Assembly (NCBI GenBank): GCA_034770075.1
Contig: CM068383.1
Span: 34,477,094 to 34,541,093, forward strand
Origin: Aralia elata
Taxonomy: Eukaryota > Streptophyta > Magnoliopsida > Apiales > Araliaceae
Length of the DNA stretch: 64,000 nt
Reading direction: 5' to 3'
Shown: in pieces, positions 55,346 through 64,000 of the stretch
Layout of the letters: every line of letters starts with the position of its first letter
Position numbering within the stretch: the first letter of the stretch is position 1
Program-made: the position numbers and the translations under genes
The notes under the pieces: generated by a model
What the model was told of the DNA's origin: nothing
Database searches by the model: none
Seen by the model: the letters and a program-made list of their open reading frames with translations, nothing else

Positions 55346-55446
55346 AGAATAAATTACAAAACGAAAGATGAATAAAAGATTAAAATGCTGGGTTGCCTCC
55401 CAGATAGCGCTAAGTTATAGTCAATTAGCTTGACTGACTTTGATTC

Positions 55447-56795
55447 TCATGTCGCAGAAAGGAGTACGGTGACTTTCTGTCGATCCACCTCATCCCCAAA
55501 GTAATGCTTCAACCTCTGCCCATTCACCTTAAACGTTTGATCCGGAAATTTGTCGTATACTTCAATCGCGCCATGTGGAAAAACCGTCTTTACTGTGAAT
55601 GGTCCCGACCATCTCGATTTCAGCTTCCCGGGAAAAAGTTTAAGTCTGGAATTGAAAAGTAAAACCCTTTGTCCCGGTTCAAATGTTCTCTCAATGATCT
55701 TACGATCATGCCATTTCTTCACCTTCTCCTTATATAGCTTCGAGTTTTTCATAAGCCCGTAGTCGAAATTCGTCCAACTCATTGATTTGGAGTAAACGCT
55801 TCTCCCCTGCAGCTGTCGAATCAAAATTCAACTTCCGAATCGCCCAATATGCTTTGTGTTCAAGCTCCATCGGAAGATGACAAGCTTTTCCATATACCAG
55901 CTGAAACGGTGACATACCCAACGGAGTTTTGTATGCAGTCCTATATGCCCACAACACAGCGTCATCTAGCTTTAAGGACCAATCCTTCCTCGTCGGATTC
56001 ACAATTTTTTCGAGGATTCTTTTTACCTCTCGATTGGATACTTCCGCTTGGCCGTTTGTCTGGGGGTGATAAGCTGTAGCAATACGATGATTTACCCCAT
56101 ACTTAGCCAGCAACGCTGTGAGCTGCCTGTTGCAGAAGTGACTACCTTCATCACTGATAATAGCCCTAGGAGTCCCAAATCTCGTGAAAATACTTCGATG
56201 CAAAAACTTTAGGACTACCTTGGCATCATTTGTCGGTAGTGCTGCCACTTCTACCCATTTAGACACATAGTCAACGGCTAACAAGATGTAGAGATTACCG
56301 CACGAAGACACGAAAGGGCCCATGAAGTCAATCCCCCAAACATCGAAAACTTCTACTTCAAGGATCGTACTCAAAGGCATTTCATTCCTCTTTGAAATAT
56401 TACCTACTCTCTGACATCTATCACACCGCTGAACAAAACTATACGCATCTTTAAAGATTGTCGGCCAGTTAGAATCCTGCTTGAAGTACTCTAGCCGCTG
56501 TTCTCTCTCCGCCATAATGTCCTCCATACACAGAAGAATGGCAATCATGTAAAATCCGTTCAGTCTCACTATATGGGATACACCTTCTTATCATTTGATC
56601 CGCACATTGTTTAAACAAGTACGGCTCATCCCATATATACCATTTAACATCGTGCAAGAACTTTTTCTTTTGGTGCCCCACCAAGTCAGTAGGTAACGTC
56701 TTACTCACCAAATAATTTGCGTAATCTGCAAAACCATGGGACTTCCCCTTGCACCACAAACAACTGCTCATCCGGAAAAGATTCATTGATTTCAA
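55447..56795 (-). pseudogene. Athila integrase region, shifted into three frames
   Basis: Continuation of pol after the 1420-codon frame ends. The zinc-finger start lies in 56469-56795 (HDVKWYIWDEPYLFKQCADQ, ILHDCHSSVYGGHYGGERTA). The core lies in 55730-56569 (CDRCQRVGNISKRNEMP; catalytic DFMGPF, ISDEGSHF and HPQTNGQAEVSNRE). The C-terminal domain lies in 55447-55824 (YKEKVKKWHDRKI, LKSRWSGPFTVKTVFPHGAI). Each change of frame is explained by one extra base in a short run: near 56738 (T run), near 56472 (A) and near 55748 (A run). The catalytic D, D and E are all present. Confidence 0.9.
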
Positions 56796-59700
56796 CTTTG
56801 TCTTCGATCTCCCTTTCCGGCTGCTCTAGTCGAGATAAATGGTCTGCTACTTGATTTTCGGTACCTTTCCTATCCTTGATCTCCAGATCGAATTCTTGCA
56901 ACAGTAATATCCACCTGATCAACCTGGGCTTTGCATCCTTTTTCGCCACTAAGTGTCGAATTGCCGAGTGATCCGTATACACTATTACCTTTGTACCTAT
57001 CAGATATGCCCTAAATTTATCAAAGGCATACACCACTGCCAGTAACTCTTTCTCCGTGGTGGTGTAGTTTAATTGCGCATCTGTGAGGGTTTTGCTGGCA
57101 TAGTAAATCACATGAAAAACTTTCTCCTTTCGTTGTCCCAGAACAGCCCCCACAACATAATCACTGGCGTCGCACATTATCTCAAATGGCAAATCCCAAA
57201 TCGGTGCAGTAATGATTGGTGCTGAAGTTAACCGTTCCTTCAAATGCTCAAAAGCCGACATGCAAGCCTTATCAAAATTAAACTGGGTATCCTTCTCCAA
57301 TAAACTGCATAGTGGTTTAGTTATCTTGGAGAAGTCCTTTATGAATCTGCGGTAGAAGCCTGCATGTCCAAGAAAACTACGAACACCCTTTACGGAAGTA
57401 GGTGGTGGCAAGTTCTCGATAGTCTCCAACTTAGCCCTATCCACCTCAAGTCCCTTCTTTGAAACTTTGTGTCCCAAAATAATACCTTCTTGTACCATAA
57501 AATGGCACTTTTCCCAGTTTAGTACTAAATTAGTTTCGACACATCTCTTTAAAACCATTACCAAATTTTCAAGACATAGATCGAACGAATCACCAAATAC
57601 CGAAAAGTCATCCATAAATACCTCAACATTCTGTTCGACCATGTCTGAAAAAATCGCTGTCATACATCTCTGAAAAGTAGCTGGAGCATTGCACAACCCG
57701 AAAGACATTCTTCGAAAGGCAAAAGTGCCGTATGGACATGTAAACGTAGTCTTTTCCTGGTCTTCGGGAGCTATCGTAATCTGATTGTAGCCTGAATACC
57801 CATCCAGAAGGCAATAGTACTCATGACCCGCCAGTCGGTCCAACATCTGATCGATAAACGGAAGTGGAAAATGGTCCTTCCTCGTAGCTTTGTTAAGCTT
57901 GCGGTAGTCCATGCAAATTCTCCACCCTGTTACGGTTCGCGTTGGGATCAGCTCGTTATTCTCATTGGTGATCACAGTCATTCCACCCTTCTTTGGTACG
58001 CACTGCACAGGGCTCACCCATGCACTATCCGAGATAGGGTAGATTATTCCTGCATCCAGCCATTTCAGTATCTCCTTCTTAACCACTTCTTTCATTATAG
58101 GATTGAGCCTTCTTTGCTGTTCAATTGTCGGCTTGCTACCATCTTCCAATAAGATCTTATGCATGCAAAAAGACGGGCTTATCCCCTTGATATCGGCTAT
58201 TGTCCATCCAATAGCTGATTTAAACTCTCTAAGCACTCGTAGCAGTTTTTCCTCCTGAAAAGATGTTAGTGCAGAAGAAATAATCACAGGTAGCTTTGAA
58301 TCTTTATTTAAAAATGCGTACCTGAGATGTTCTGGAAGTGGTTTAAGTTCAAGTTCAGGAGGCATCTCAAGAGATGGTTTCAACTTTACTGATGTCTCTC
58401 CCGCTTTCGTAAGTGGCTCGATAGGTGTTCTGAACTTTCCGAATTTGGGGGTGGTATTCAGATATTGCACAATTTCAGCACATTCTTCATCCTCCAAATC
58501 TGAATTTTCAGCAATCACTCGCTGCAGTGGTTCATATCCCAATAAACTTCTAACTTCATCATGCACTATACTATCCACCAAATCTACTCTGAAGCATTCT
58601 TCTTCATCGGTTGGAAGCTTCATTGCTTTGAAAACGTTAAACGTCACCTCCTGGTCATGTACACGCATTGTAAGCTCCCCTTTCTGCACGTCTATCAAAG
58701 TCCTCCCAGTTGCTAGGAATGGTCTTCCTAGTATGATTGGTATATTTTTGTCCTCTTCATAATCCAGAATGATGAAGTCCGCCGGAAATATAAATTTGTC
58801 CACCTTCACCAGTACATCTTCCACTATCCCCCGTGGATATGTGATAGATCTATCGGCTAACTGCAGAGATATATTTGTTGGTCTTGGTTCCGGCAATCCC
58901 AACTGACTGAATACTGACAACGGCATCAGGTTGATACTTGCCCCAAGATCACACAAACATTTATCGAAGCTCATCTTTCCGATCGTGCATGGAATTGTGA
59001 AACTGCCCGGATCTTTCAGCTTTGGAGGTAATTTACGTTGAAGCACTGCACTGCATTCCTCTGTCAAGGCCACTGTCTCAAACTCGTCTAACCTTCTCTT
59101 CCTTGACAGTATACCCTTCATAAACTTTGCATAACTTGGCATTTGTTCCAATGCCTCCGCGAAGGGTATGTTGATCTGCAGTTTCTTAAAAACCTCCAAA
59201 AACTTTCTGAACTGTTTATCATCCCTCTGCTTATTCAATCTCTGCGGATATGGAACTCGCGGGTGAACTTGTGATTCTGTATTAACGGGCTTCTTATCTG
59301 AACTAGCTTTCTCCTTCTCTACTGACTCGTAGTTATCCTTCTTCTCTTTCTGTTCATCTTCAATTTTTATCTCAGTTTCTACCCCAATGTCATCCCCTTG
59401 TAAATTCGGTGCTGCTGAGTCTGGTACATCTCCTGAATATTGCTTTCCCGATCTGAGTGTAATGGCCTGACACTGTTCCTTACCTTCTCTCCGTGGATTT
59501 GCCTCTGTGTTACTTGGTAATGAACCCTGGGGCCTGCTGTTAAGCATAGTCGCCATTTGCCCCATCTGAGCTTCCAGATTTTTAATAGCCACTGCCTGGC
59601 TTTTGATCATCACCTCTGTATTTGCCATGTACTTTAACATCATCTCCTCCATTTCTGATTTCTTTTCCTGCGGAGGTGCGTATGGAGTAGGATGTTGTTG

Positions 59701-60882
59701 TTGAGAATATCCCGGTGGAAAAGGTGGTCGTGGAGCATACTGTTGCTGCGCCGGCTGAAACTGATTGTTCTGCTGAAACTGCTGCTGCTGATTTCCTTGG
59801 TTGTTTGACCAACTAAAGTTTGGATGATTGCGGTTGTTGGGGTGGTATGTGTTCTGAAACTGACCTTGGTCTTTCTTATAAGTGTTCACATATTGCACCG
59901 ACTCCGAGTTGATAGCACATTGATCTGTTGAGTGCGACCCCGCGCAAATCTCACAAACGAAGGCAACTGACTTGGCTTTGCTTTCCGACAATGAATCTAT
60001 TTTCTTTGCCATAGCTGCCATCTGTGCTGACAACTGGGTAATAGCATCCACTTCCAACAAACCTGCAACTCTGGGCTGTGACGTTCTGGCTGTAGGATTT
60101 TGAAAATCATTTGCTGCCATAGTCTCAATAAGGTTATAAGCCTCGTCATAGCTCTTTGCCCCTAAAGCTCCACCCGCAGCTGCATCTACCATCTGCCTAG
60201 ACTGCCATCCCAATCCATTATAAAATGTGTTGATCACCATCCAATCTAGCATCCCATGGTGTGGACACTTCCTTAGCATCTCCTTGTACCTATCCCAAGC
60301 CTCGTATAAGGACTCACCCTGTTGTTGCTCAAATTGAGAAATTGCCGTCCTTAGTTTTGCAGTTTTAGCCATTGGGAAAAACTTGGCTAGGAATTTTTGT
60401 GCTAAGTCCTCCCATGTAGTAATTGATCCTGCAGGCAAAGAATGAAGCCAACTTCTTGCTCTATCCCTTAATGAGAATGGGAATAGCCTTAGTCGAATAG
60501 CATCCTCCGTCACCCCGTTGTATCTGAATGTATCACAAATTTCAATGAAACTCAAAAGATGCTCATTAGGATCGTCTGTAGCAGCACCCCCAAACTGGAC
60601 CAAATTCTGCACCATTTGAATGGTTCCTGGTTTAATCTCAAAGGTATTTGCTGCTATTGCCGGTCTTACTATGCTAGACTGCAATCCCGTGATGTTTGGC
60701 ATGGAATAGTCCCTCAAAGCTTTATGTTCCTCTCTTTGCTCAATTCTTTGTTCCTCCGCCATCTTTGGAATAGTTCTTTCTAACTGTGCTTGCAAATTCC
60801 TACGCACTCTTGCTTTCCAACCTCTTCCGTCAATATTATCCTGAATTGGTGTTAATTCTGAGTTGGAAGAGCGTGTGTGCAT
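56701..60882 (-). CDS. Athila gag-pol (gag, protease, RT, RNase H), frame ends early in integrase
   Basis: I take the start as the ATG giving MHTRSSNSELTP, the usual form of Athila gag starts; the open frame extends further upstream without an ATG. Order: gag domain (about 90-290, with FPFSLRDRARSWLHSLPAGS), a CEICAGSHSTDQC knuckle (about 309), a Gln-rich linker, and aspartic protease with CDLGASINLMPLS (about 645). RT follows with WRICMDYRKLNKATRKDHFP and catalytic FMDD (about 1089), then RNase H (IMCDASDYVVGAVLG, about 1237; YTDHSAIRHL; NQVADHLSRLE). The frame ends at 56701 after an extra base near 56738; integrase continues in other frames. All catalytic residues up to RNase H look intact. 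Confidence 0.93.
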   Translation of the reverse strand: MHTRSSNSELTPIQDNIDGRGWKARVRRNLQAQLERTIPKMAEEQRIEQREEHKALRDYSMPNITGLQSSIVRPAIAANTFEIKPGTIQMVQNLVQFGGAATDDPNEHLLSFIEICDTFRYNGVTEDAIRLRLFPFSLRDRARSWLHSLPAGSITTWEDLAQKFLAKFFPMAKTAKLRTAISQFEQQQGESLYEAWDRYKEMLRKCPHHGMLDWMVINTFYNGLGWQSRQMVDAAAGGALGAKSYDEAYNLIETMAANDFQNPTARTSQPRVAGLLEVDAITQLSAQMAAMAKKIDSLSESKAKSVAFVCEICAGSHSTDQCAINSESVQYVNTYKKDQGQFQNTYHPNNRNHPNFSWSNNQGNQQQQFQQNNQFQPAQQQYAPRPPFPPGYSQQQHPTPYAPPQEKKSEMEEMMLKYMANTEVMIKSQAVAIKNLEAQMGQMATMLNSRPQGSLPSNTEANPRREGKEQCQAITLRSGKQYSGDVPDSAAPNLQGDDIGVETEIKIEDEQKEKKDNYESVEKEKASSDKKPVNTESQVHPRVPYPQRLNKQRDDKQFRKFLEVFKKLQINIPFAEALEQMPSYAKFMKGILSRKRRLDEFETVALTEECSAVLQRKLPPKLKDPGSFTIPCTIGKMSFDKCLCDLGASINLMPLSVFSQLGLPEPRPTNISLQLADRSITYPRGIVEDVLVKVDKFIFPADFIILDYEEDKNIPIILGRPFLATGRTLIDVQKGELTMRVHDQEVTFNVFKAMKLPTDEEECFRVDLVDSIVHDEVRSLLGYEPLQRVIAENSDLEDEECAEIVQYLNTTPKFGKFRTPIEPLTKAGETSVKLKPSLEMPPELELKPLPEHLRYAFLNKDSKLPVIISSALTSFQEEKLLRVLREFKSAIGWTIADIKGISPSFCMHKILLEDGSKPTIEQQRRLNPIMKEVVKKEILKWLDAGIIYPISDSAWVSPVQCVPKKGGMTVITNENNELIPTRTVTGWRICMDYRKLNKATRKDHFPLPFIDQMLDRLAGHEYYCLLDGYSGYNQITIAPEDQEKTTFTCPYGTFAFRRMSFGLCNAPATFQRCMTAIFSDMVEQNVEVFMDDFSVFGDSFDLCLENLVMVLKRCVETNLVLNWEKCHFMVQEGIILGHKVSKKGLEVDRAKLETIENLPPPTSVKGVRSFLGHAGFYRRFIKDFSKITKPLCSLLEKDTQFNFDKACMSAFEHLKERLTSAPIITAPIWDLPFEIMCDASDYVVGAVLGQRKEKVFHVIYYASKTLTDAQLNYTTTEKELLAVVYAFDKFRAYLIGTKVIVYTDHSAIRHLVAKKDAKPRLIRWILLLQEFDLEIKDRKGTENQVADHLSRLEQPEREIEDKVEINESFPDEQLFVVQGEVPWFCRLRKLFGE

Positions 60883-61004
60883 AAAACTTCTACAAGTACC
60901 TGAAACCCAAAACAAAGGTAAAAATAGAAATGAGAAAAGATTAGAGTTGTCTAAGTCAAACAATATAGCTTAAAACTTATGATAATAATAAAAATCTAAC
61001 GCCT

Positions 61005-61023
61005 GTCCCCGGCAACGGCGCCA
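61005..61023 (-). other. Athila primer-binding site (tRNA-Asp)
   Basis: The minus strand reads TGGCGCCGTTGCCGGGGAC, complementary to the 3' end of tRNA-Asp, the Athila primer. It lies six bases from the 5' LTR. Confidence 0.93.
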
Positions 61024-62026
61024 AAAACTTGTTGCCTCTTTTTAAGTCTTAAATAAAAGAGCTCTAACTCACGCAAGTATACGTGGTCAACAAGTAATAC
61101 AGAGGAAGTAGAGTATCGTCCCACAGAGACAGTGTTAAATTAAAATACTATGCATCAGTCCTATCACTATATTTATTTGCCTAAACTAATGATTTGATTG
61201 TGTTGACAAAATTATTTCTAAATCAATTAACAACTAACTAAACAAATACTAACGGAATATATCAAACTTGGAGTTAATAGGATCCTAACTTCATTTAATA
61301 GTTCATCTAATTTACTACTATCAAGCTAGAAAGTTCACATATCACAGAAAAGTAGGCAAGGACACTAAAATAGACATAACATTCTGTCAATGCATTATGA
61401 CCTACTTACATAATATCCATACTTGATAGACACCATATAATCACCACTATAACCAAAATCACTATATTTCTATGTGAAATTGCAATTATATTGATTTTAA
61501 GCACAAGTCCCTATTTTGACTCTTACGGTGAAACAGTATATTTCTATCTGATTCACAAAATATTAAGCTATCCAATTAAGCCTCATATTCGCAAGTTATC
61601 ATGATTACAATCCATACTTATATGTTATTTTTCAATTCCATACAAGTACTGAAATCGAATGGTGATCAAGCATTCATACGTGCAAAACAATCATGATAAA
61701 AGTTCCTTATGATATGCAAAACAATCTAACAATCAAGCTTATAATTAGACTACATATTAAAATCCGTTAGAATCCCATAATGGAGATTAGTTCATGTCTG
61801 AACCAAAAGCCATTATGGGATCAAAACTAAACATGGAAAATAAACAATCAATTGAAGAAAGAAGAAATAGATTGATCAAAACCCAATTGAAGAATAAAAT
61901 CCAAGATAAGCTTAAACCCACATCAAAATCCAAAGCTTGAATAAAAGTAATCCACTGAAAAAAATCCCTCTCTCTAGAAAAGTAAAATATATCTATGATA
62001 AAAAAAAACTACTAAAAGTCTCCAAG

Positions 62027-62034
62027 TTTTTATA
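62027..62034 (-). promoter_or_regulatory. Likely TATA box of Athila 5' LTR
   Basis: TATAAAAA on the minus strand. The dyad cluster (62140-62230) lies about 105-195 bp upstream of it in the sense of transcription, i.e. within U3. Confidence 0.5.
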
Positions 62035-62139
62035 CTCAGGGTTTCCTTCTCACTATCTGATCAATATAGGCTAGAATCCTCTTCAGAATTGGCTTCCTTT
62101 TCCTCCTCCAACTGAAATTTAGCAACCCAAAATCGAGCC

Positions 62140-62230
62140 TAGCGCTTCTGGCGCTATGATGAGCGCTTCTGGCGCTATGGTGAAGCATATGTAGCGCCTC
62201 TGGCGCTTGCATGGGCGCTTCTGGCGCTCA
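62140..62230. repeat. AGCGC-N5-GCGCT dyads in Athila 5' LTR
   Basis: The same four units as in the 3' LTR at 51605-51692, in the upstream part of the LTR relative to its TATA candidate. Confidence 0.95.
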
Positions 62231-62424
62231 ACCTTGACCAGCTATTTACGAAAATGCCACTAGGTGTGTTTTAAGCTCCAAAATCACCCTTTTGCCCCTC
62301 CAGCTCCAACCTACAATAAATAAACACCAAAAACAAGTAAAATAATACTATAAACACTTAAAAACCACAATAATTAAGTCTAACAATACATGATTCGTAG
62401 GTATAAATCCCACTCATCACTTCC

Positions 62425-63274
62425 TTTGTTTTTCGCAGCTTGCTTTCTTGTTCTCTTGCCCCCCACTAGCTCTCTCTCTTTATGCCTGATAATGGGCTGA
62501 AGTTTGAATTAGATAGAGAAGAGGGGAACGGATGGAGCTTAGTCCTTCTTCTTCTGCACTCTCTCTCTCTATGCTCTTCGCTCTACTTGCAGCAACAAGG
62601 GAAGGATGATGGATGGGATCAGATGTGTAAGGAAGAGGAGGTGACGGACTTGGTGGGTGACTTCGGGAGATGGGGGAAGTGGTTGCACGACCCGAGCTCC
62701 CTTGGAATAATTCTCAAGAAGGAATGTTTGGCATTAGGGATTATCCATGCATTGTGCTTGGCACAATGCCACCATCAGCCGACACTCCCTCCATTCTCTC
62801 ATTTGATTGGTCCAAAGAGTTAGATGGTTCCCCATATCGGCAACACACACAAACTAATACACCTATTTAGTCTTTCCCATACCCGAATACTCCCTTATTT
62901 GTACCCAATTTGCTCAATAACTCTACCCATAATTAAAATGGGTATTACCATAAAGTATTGGGATGAGTAAAAATAATTATTATGAGATTTATCCATTTAT
63001 TCGGAACGCCCATATTATACATTTCGGATACGGATAAAATCTCGTATCAACTCAAATAAAATTTCCGATGCTTGGAAAAATTATTCATTCGCATACACAC
63101 ATTAATGAAATTATTCCAAATTGAAAAAGACGTAAAATATTATAGCGTGAATAGTGCCTCGGTAAACGTGTCCTGTGAATAGTGATTTAGCGACGCTATG
63201 CGAAATCAATTAATCACTTAAACAAAACTACAACACGTAAAATTTCATGCATTCACTTAATCCAGGTTGTCACA
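62425..63274 (-). mobile_element. G2 5' LTR, distal part
   Basis: Continuation of G2's LTR beyond the Athila insertion, ending at the probable LTR start TGTGACAACCTGG (minus strand) at 63274. Total G2 LTR length is then about 3.0 kb, in line with its relative G1. The open frames at 62482-62870 overlap and resemble no known protein. The flank CAACC at 63275 could be the target duplication, but the other side is not in the window. Confidence 0.75.
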
Positions 63275-63378
63275 CAACCTTTAAACATGCAACACAAAAA
63301 TAATATTAATAAAATATAATATAGTCATTAATACACATAAATTAAAATTACAAGGCTATCCCGAATTCGTGGTCGTTA
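63275..63378 (-). mobile_element. Possible LTR-start relic
   Basis: About 104 AT-rich bp ending CACGAATT...; on the minus strand it begins TGTAACGACCACGAATTCGG, a form typical of gypsy LTR starts. It may be what remains of the element into which G2 inserted. No partner is visible here. Confidence 0.4.
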
Positions 63379-63622
63379 CAATGTTTTTTTGAATTACGCT
63401 GAAGTAGAGCTCAAGTCTGGTGCTGGGTCAAAGTGGCACGGCTGCGCCACTTCTACAGTATAAACCAGCGCAGCTGCGCCGTCTGCCAGTCTTGAAAACC
63501 AATTTTGATTTCTTTCTGGATATTTCGAGCATGTTAGTTTGACTTGACTAAGTATATAAATGGGTCTAACATATAATTTAAAGTAGCTTTGCATGTAATA
63601 ATTTACATTAGCTTGGTTTATA
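63379..63622. other. Unassigned segment with GCGCAGCTGCGC
   Basis: 244 bp between the LTR relic and copia D. Holds GTGGCACGGCTGCGCCAC (63433-63450) and GCGCAGCTGCGC (63469-63480), the latter identical to copia B's leader words although the flanking sequence is not similar. The minus-strand frame here looks spurious. Confidence 0.6.
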
Positions 63623-64000
63623 TGAAAGTAGTATGCACACAAGCCAATCATATTTGATATGATGTAGCATATACTTTGTAATCTTATTCGGTTATTAAAG
63701 GCATTTTACATTATCTACATGGTGTTGTTATATTAAATGTGATAAACCCATAGTTTTGAGCAATGCTTTTAGAATCATGATGGGGATCATGCTAATGAGA
63801 TCTAAATTCTAGATAGCTCACAAACTAAATTCGTTCCTAATCGTTGGTTTACAAAAAAGGGGATTAGTGAATCCGGGTAGATTAGTACATACGTTGCTTG
63901 CTCTTATGAAGAGGATGATTGATCTCATAATCATTTGTGTGGAGACACTAAAGCAAGTATGTAGGTGCTTATTAGAGAATAAGTTCACTGAACGTGGCTC
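63623..64000 (+). mobile_element. Copia D LTR, 5' portion, runs off the window
   Basis: Starts TGAAAGTAGTATGCACAC and follows the first ~375 bp of copia C's LTR (16818 onward) with few differences. It is not preceded by a polypurine tract, so it is a 5' LTR or a solo LTR inserted after ...GGTTTATA. Confidence 0.9.

Larger units (their letters stand above)
54288..55446 (-). other. Athila spacer between pol and the post-pol ORF
   Basis: 1.16 kb without a gene. It carries ten GCGC-N5-GCGC dyads (54886-55215) and two A-runs on the minus strand: about 17 bases ending near 54879 and 38 bases at 55304-55341. CCCCCAAACTTA-like words occur near 54395. Confidence 0.75.
50495..62419 (-). mobile_element. 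Athila-type Ty3/gypsy retrotransposon in G2's 5' LTR
   Basis: 11,925 bp with TG...CA ends and a perfect 5-bp target duplication CTTCC (50490-50494 and 62420-62424). The order on the minus strand is 5' LTR (61030-62419), tRNA-Asp PBS, gag-pol (60882-55447), an extra ORF (54287-53052), PPT and 3' LTR (50495-51883). The Asp primer, the large spacer and the extra ORF after pol define Athila. By eye the LTRs differ at about eight positions plus three single-base indels in 1390 bp, so it is young. Confidence 0.95.
61030..62419 (-). mobile_element. Athila 5' LTR
   Basis: 1390 bp, nearly identical to 50495-51883. Differences by eye are concentrated at about 61180-61250 plus single-base indels near 61312, 61626 and 61880. 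Followed by the right target-duplication copy CTTCC. Confidence 0.95.

Noticed and set aside
62482..62870. 113-codon and 66-codon ORFs right of the Athila element
   Set aside because: They overlap in different frames inside G2's LTR and show no similarity to a known protein; one starts at a weak context.

Overview
The window is plant nuclear DNA made almost entirely of nested LTR retrotransposons. I see no host protein-coding gene, tRNA, rRNA or CRISPR. The element types (Ty3/gypsy chromovirus, Athila, Ogre/Tat, Ty1/copia), their initiator-Met, Asp and Arg tRNA primer sites, LTRs of 1.4-3.8 kb and the AT-rich background point to an intergenic, probably pericentromeric, block of a flowering plant, most likely a eudicot. 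I cannot name the species.

Layout. 1-2830: a Ty3/gypsy element (called G0) reduced to two LTRs around about 320 bp of internal sequence. 2831-14952: two minus-strand copies of one Ty1/copia family, B inserted into the gag of A. At 14952/14953 the sequence switches abruptly to a plus-strand, 5'-truncated copy C (to 18686). C interrupts the integrase of a decayed minus-strand gypsy, G2. G2's body is 18687-24076. Its leader and 5' LTR reappear at 48055-50494 and 62425-63274.

Two large young elements split G2. G1 (24077-48054, plus) is a chromovirus with 3.8-kb LTRs and one uninterrupted gag-pol frame. It sits just upstream of G2's first ORF. Inside G1's 3' LTR lies an Ogre/Tat-type element (36044-46724, perfect ATCAT target duplication) with near-identical LTRs but collapsed coding capacity and two tandem arrays. 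An Athila element (50495-62419, minus, perfect CTTCC duplication) sits in G2's 5' LTR. Its gag-pol is broken by three single-base insertions and it keeps a separate env-position ORF. The right edge holds a small LTR-like relic, a 244-bp unassigned piece and the start of a fourth copia LTR (63623-64000).

Order of events: G2 is older than G1, Athila and copia C, and G1 is older than the Ogre-type element. The most unusual signals are arrays of mini-dyads made of GCGC half-sites with a spacing fixed within each family (3, 4 or 5 bp) in otherwise unrelated elements; a coiled-coil ORF upstream of gag shared by G1 and G2; the recently moved but non-coding Ogre-type element with satellite-like arrays; and the inverted copia junction at 14952. 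LTR divergences quoted here were counted by eye and need a proper alignment.
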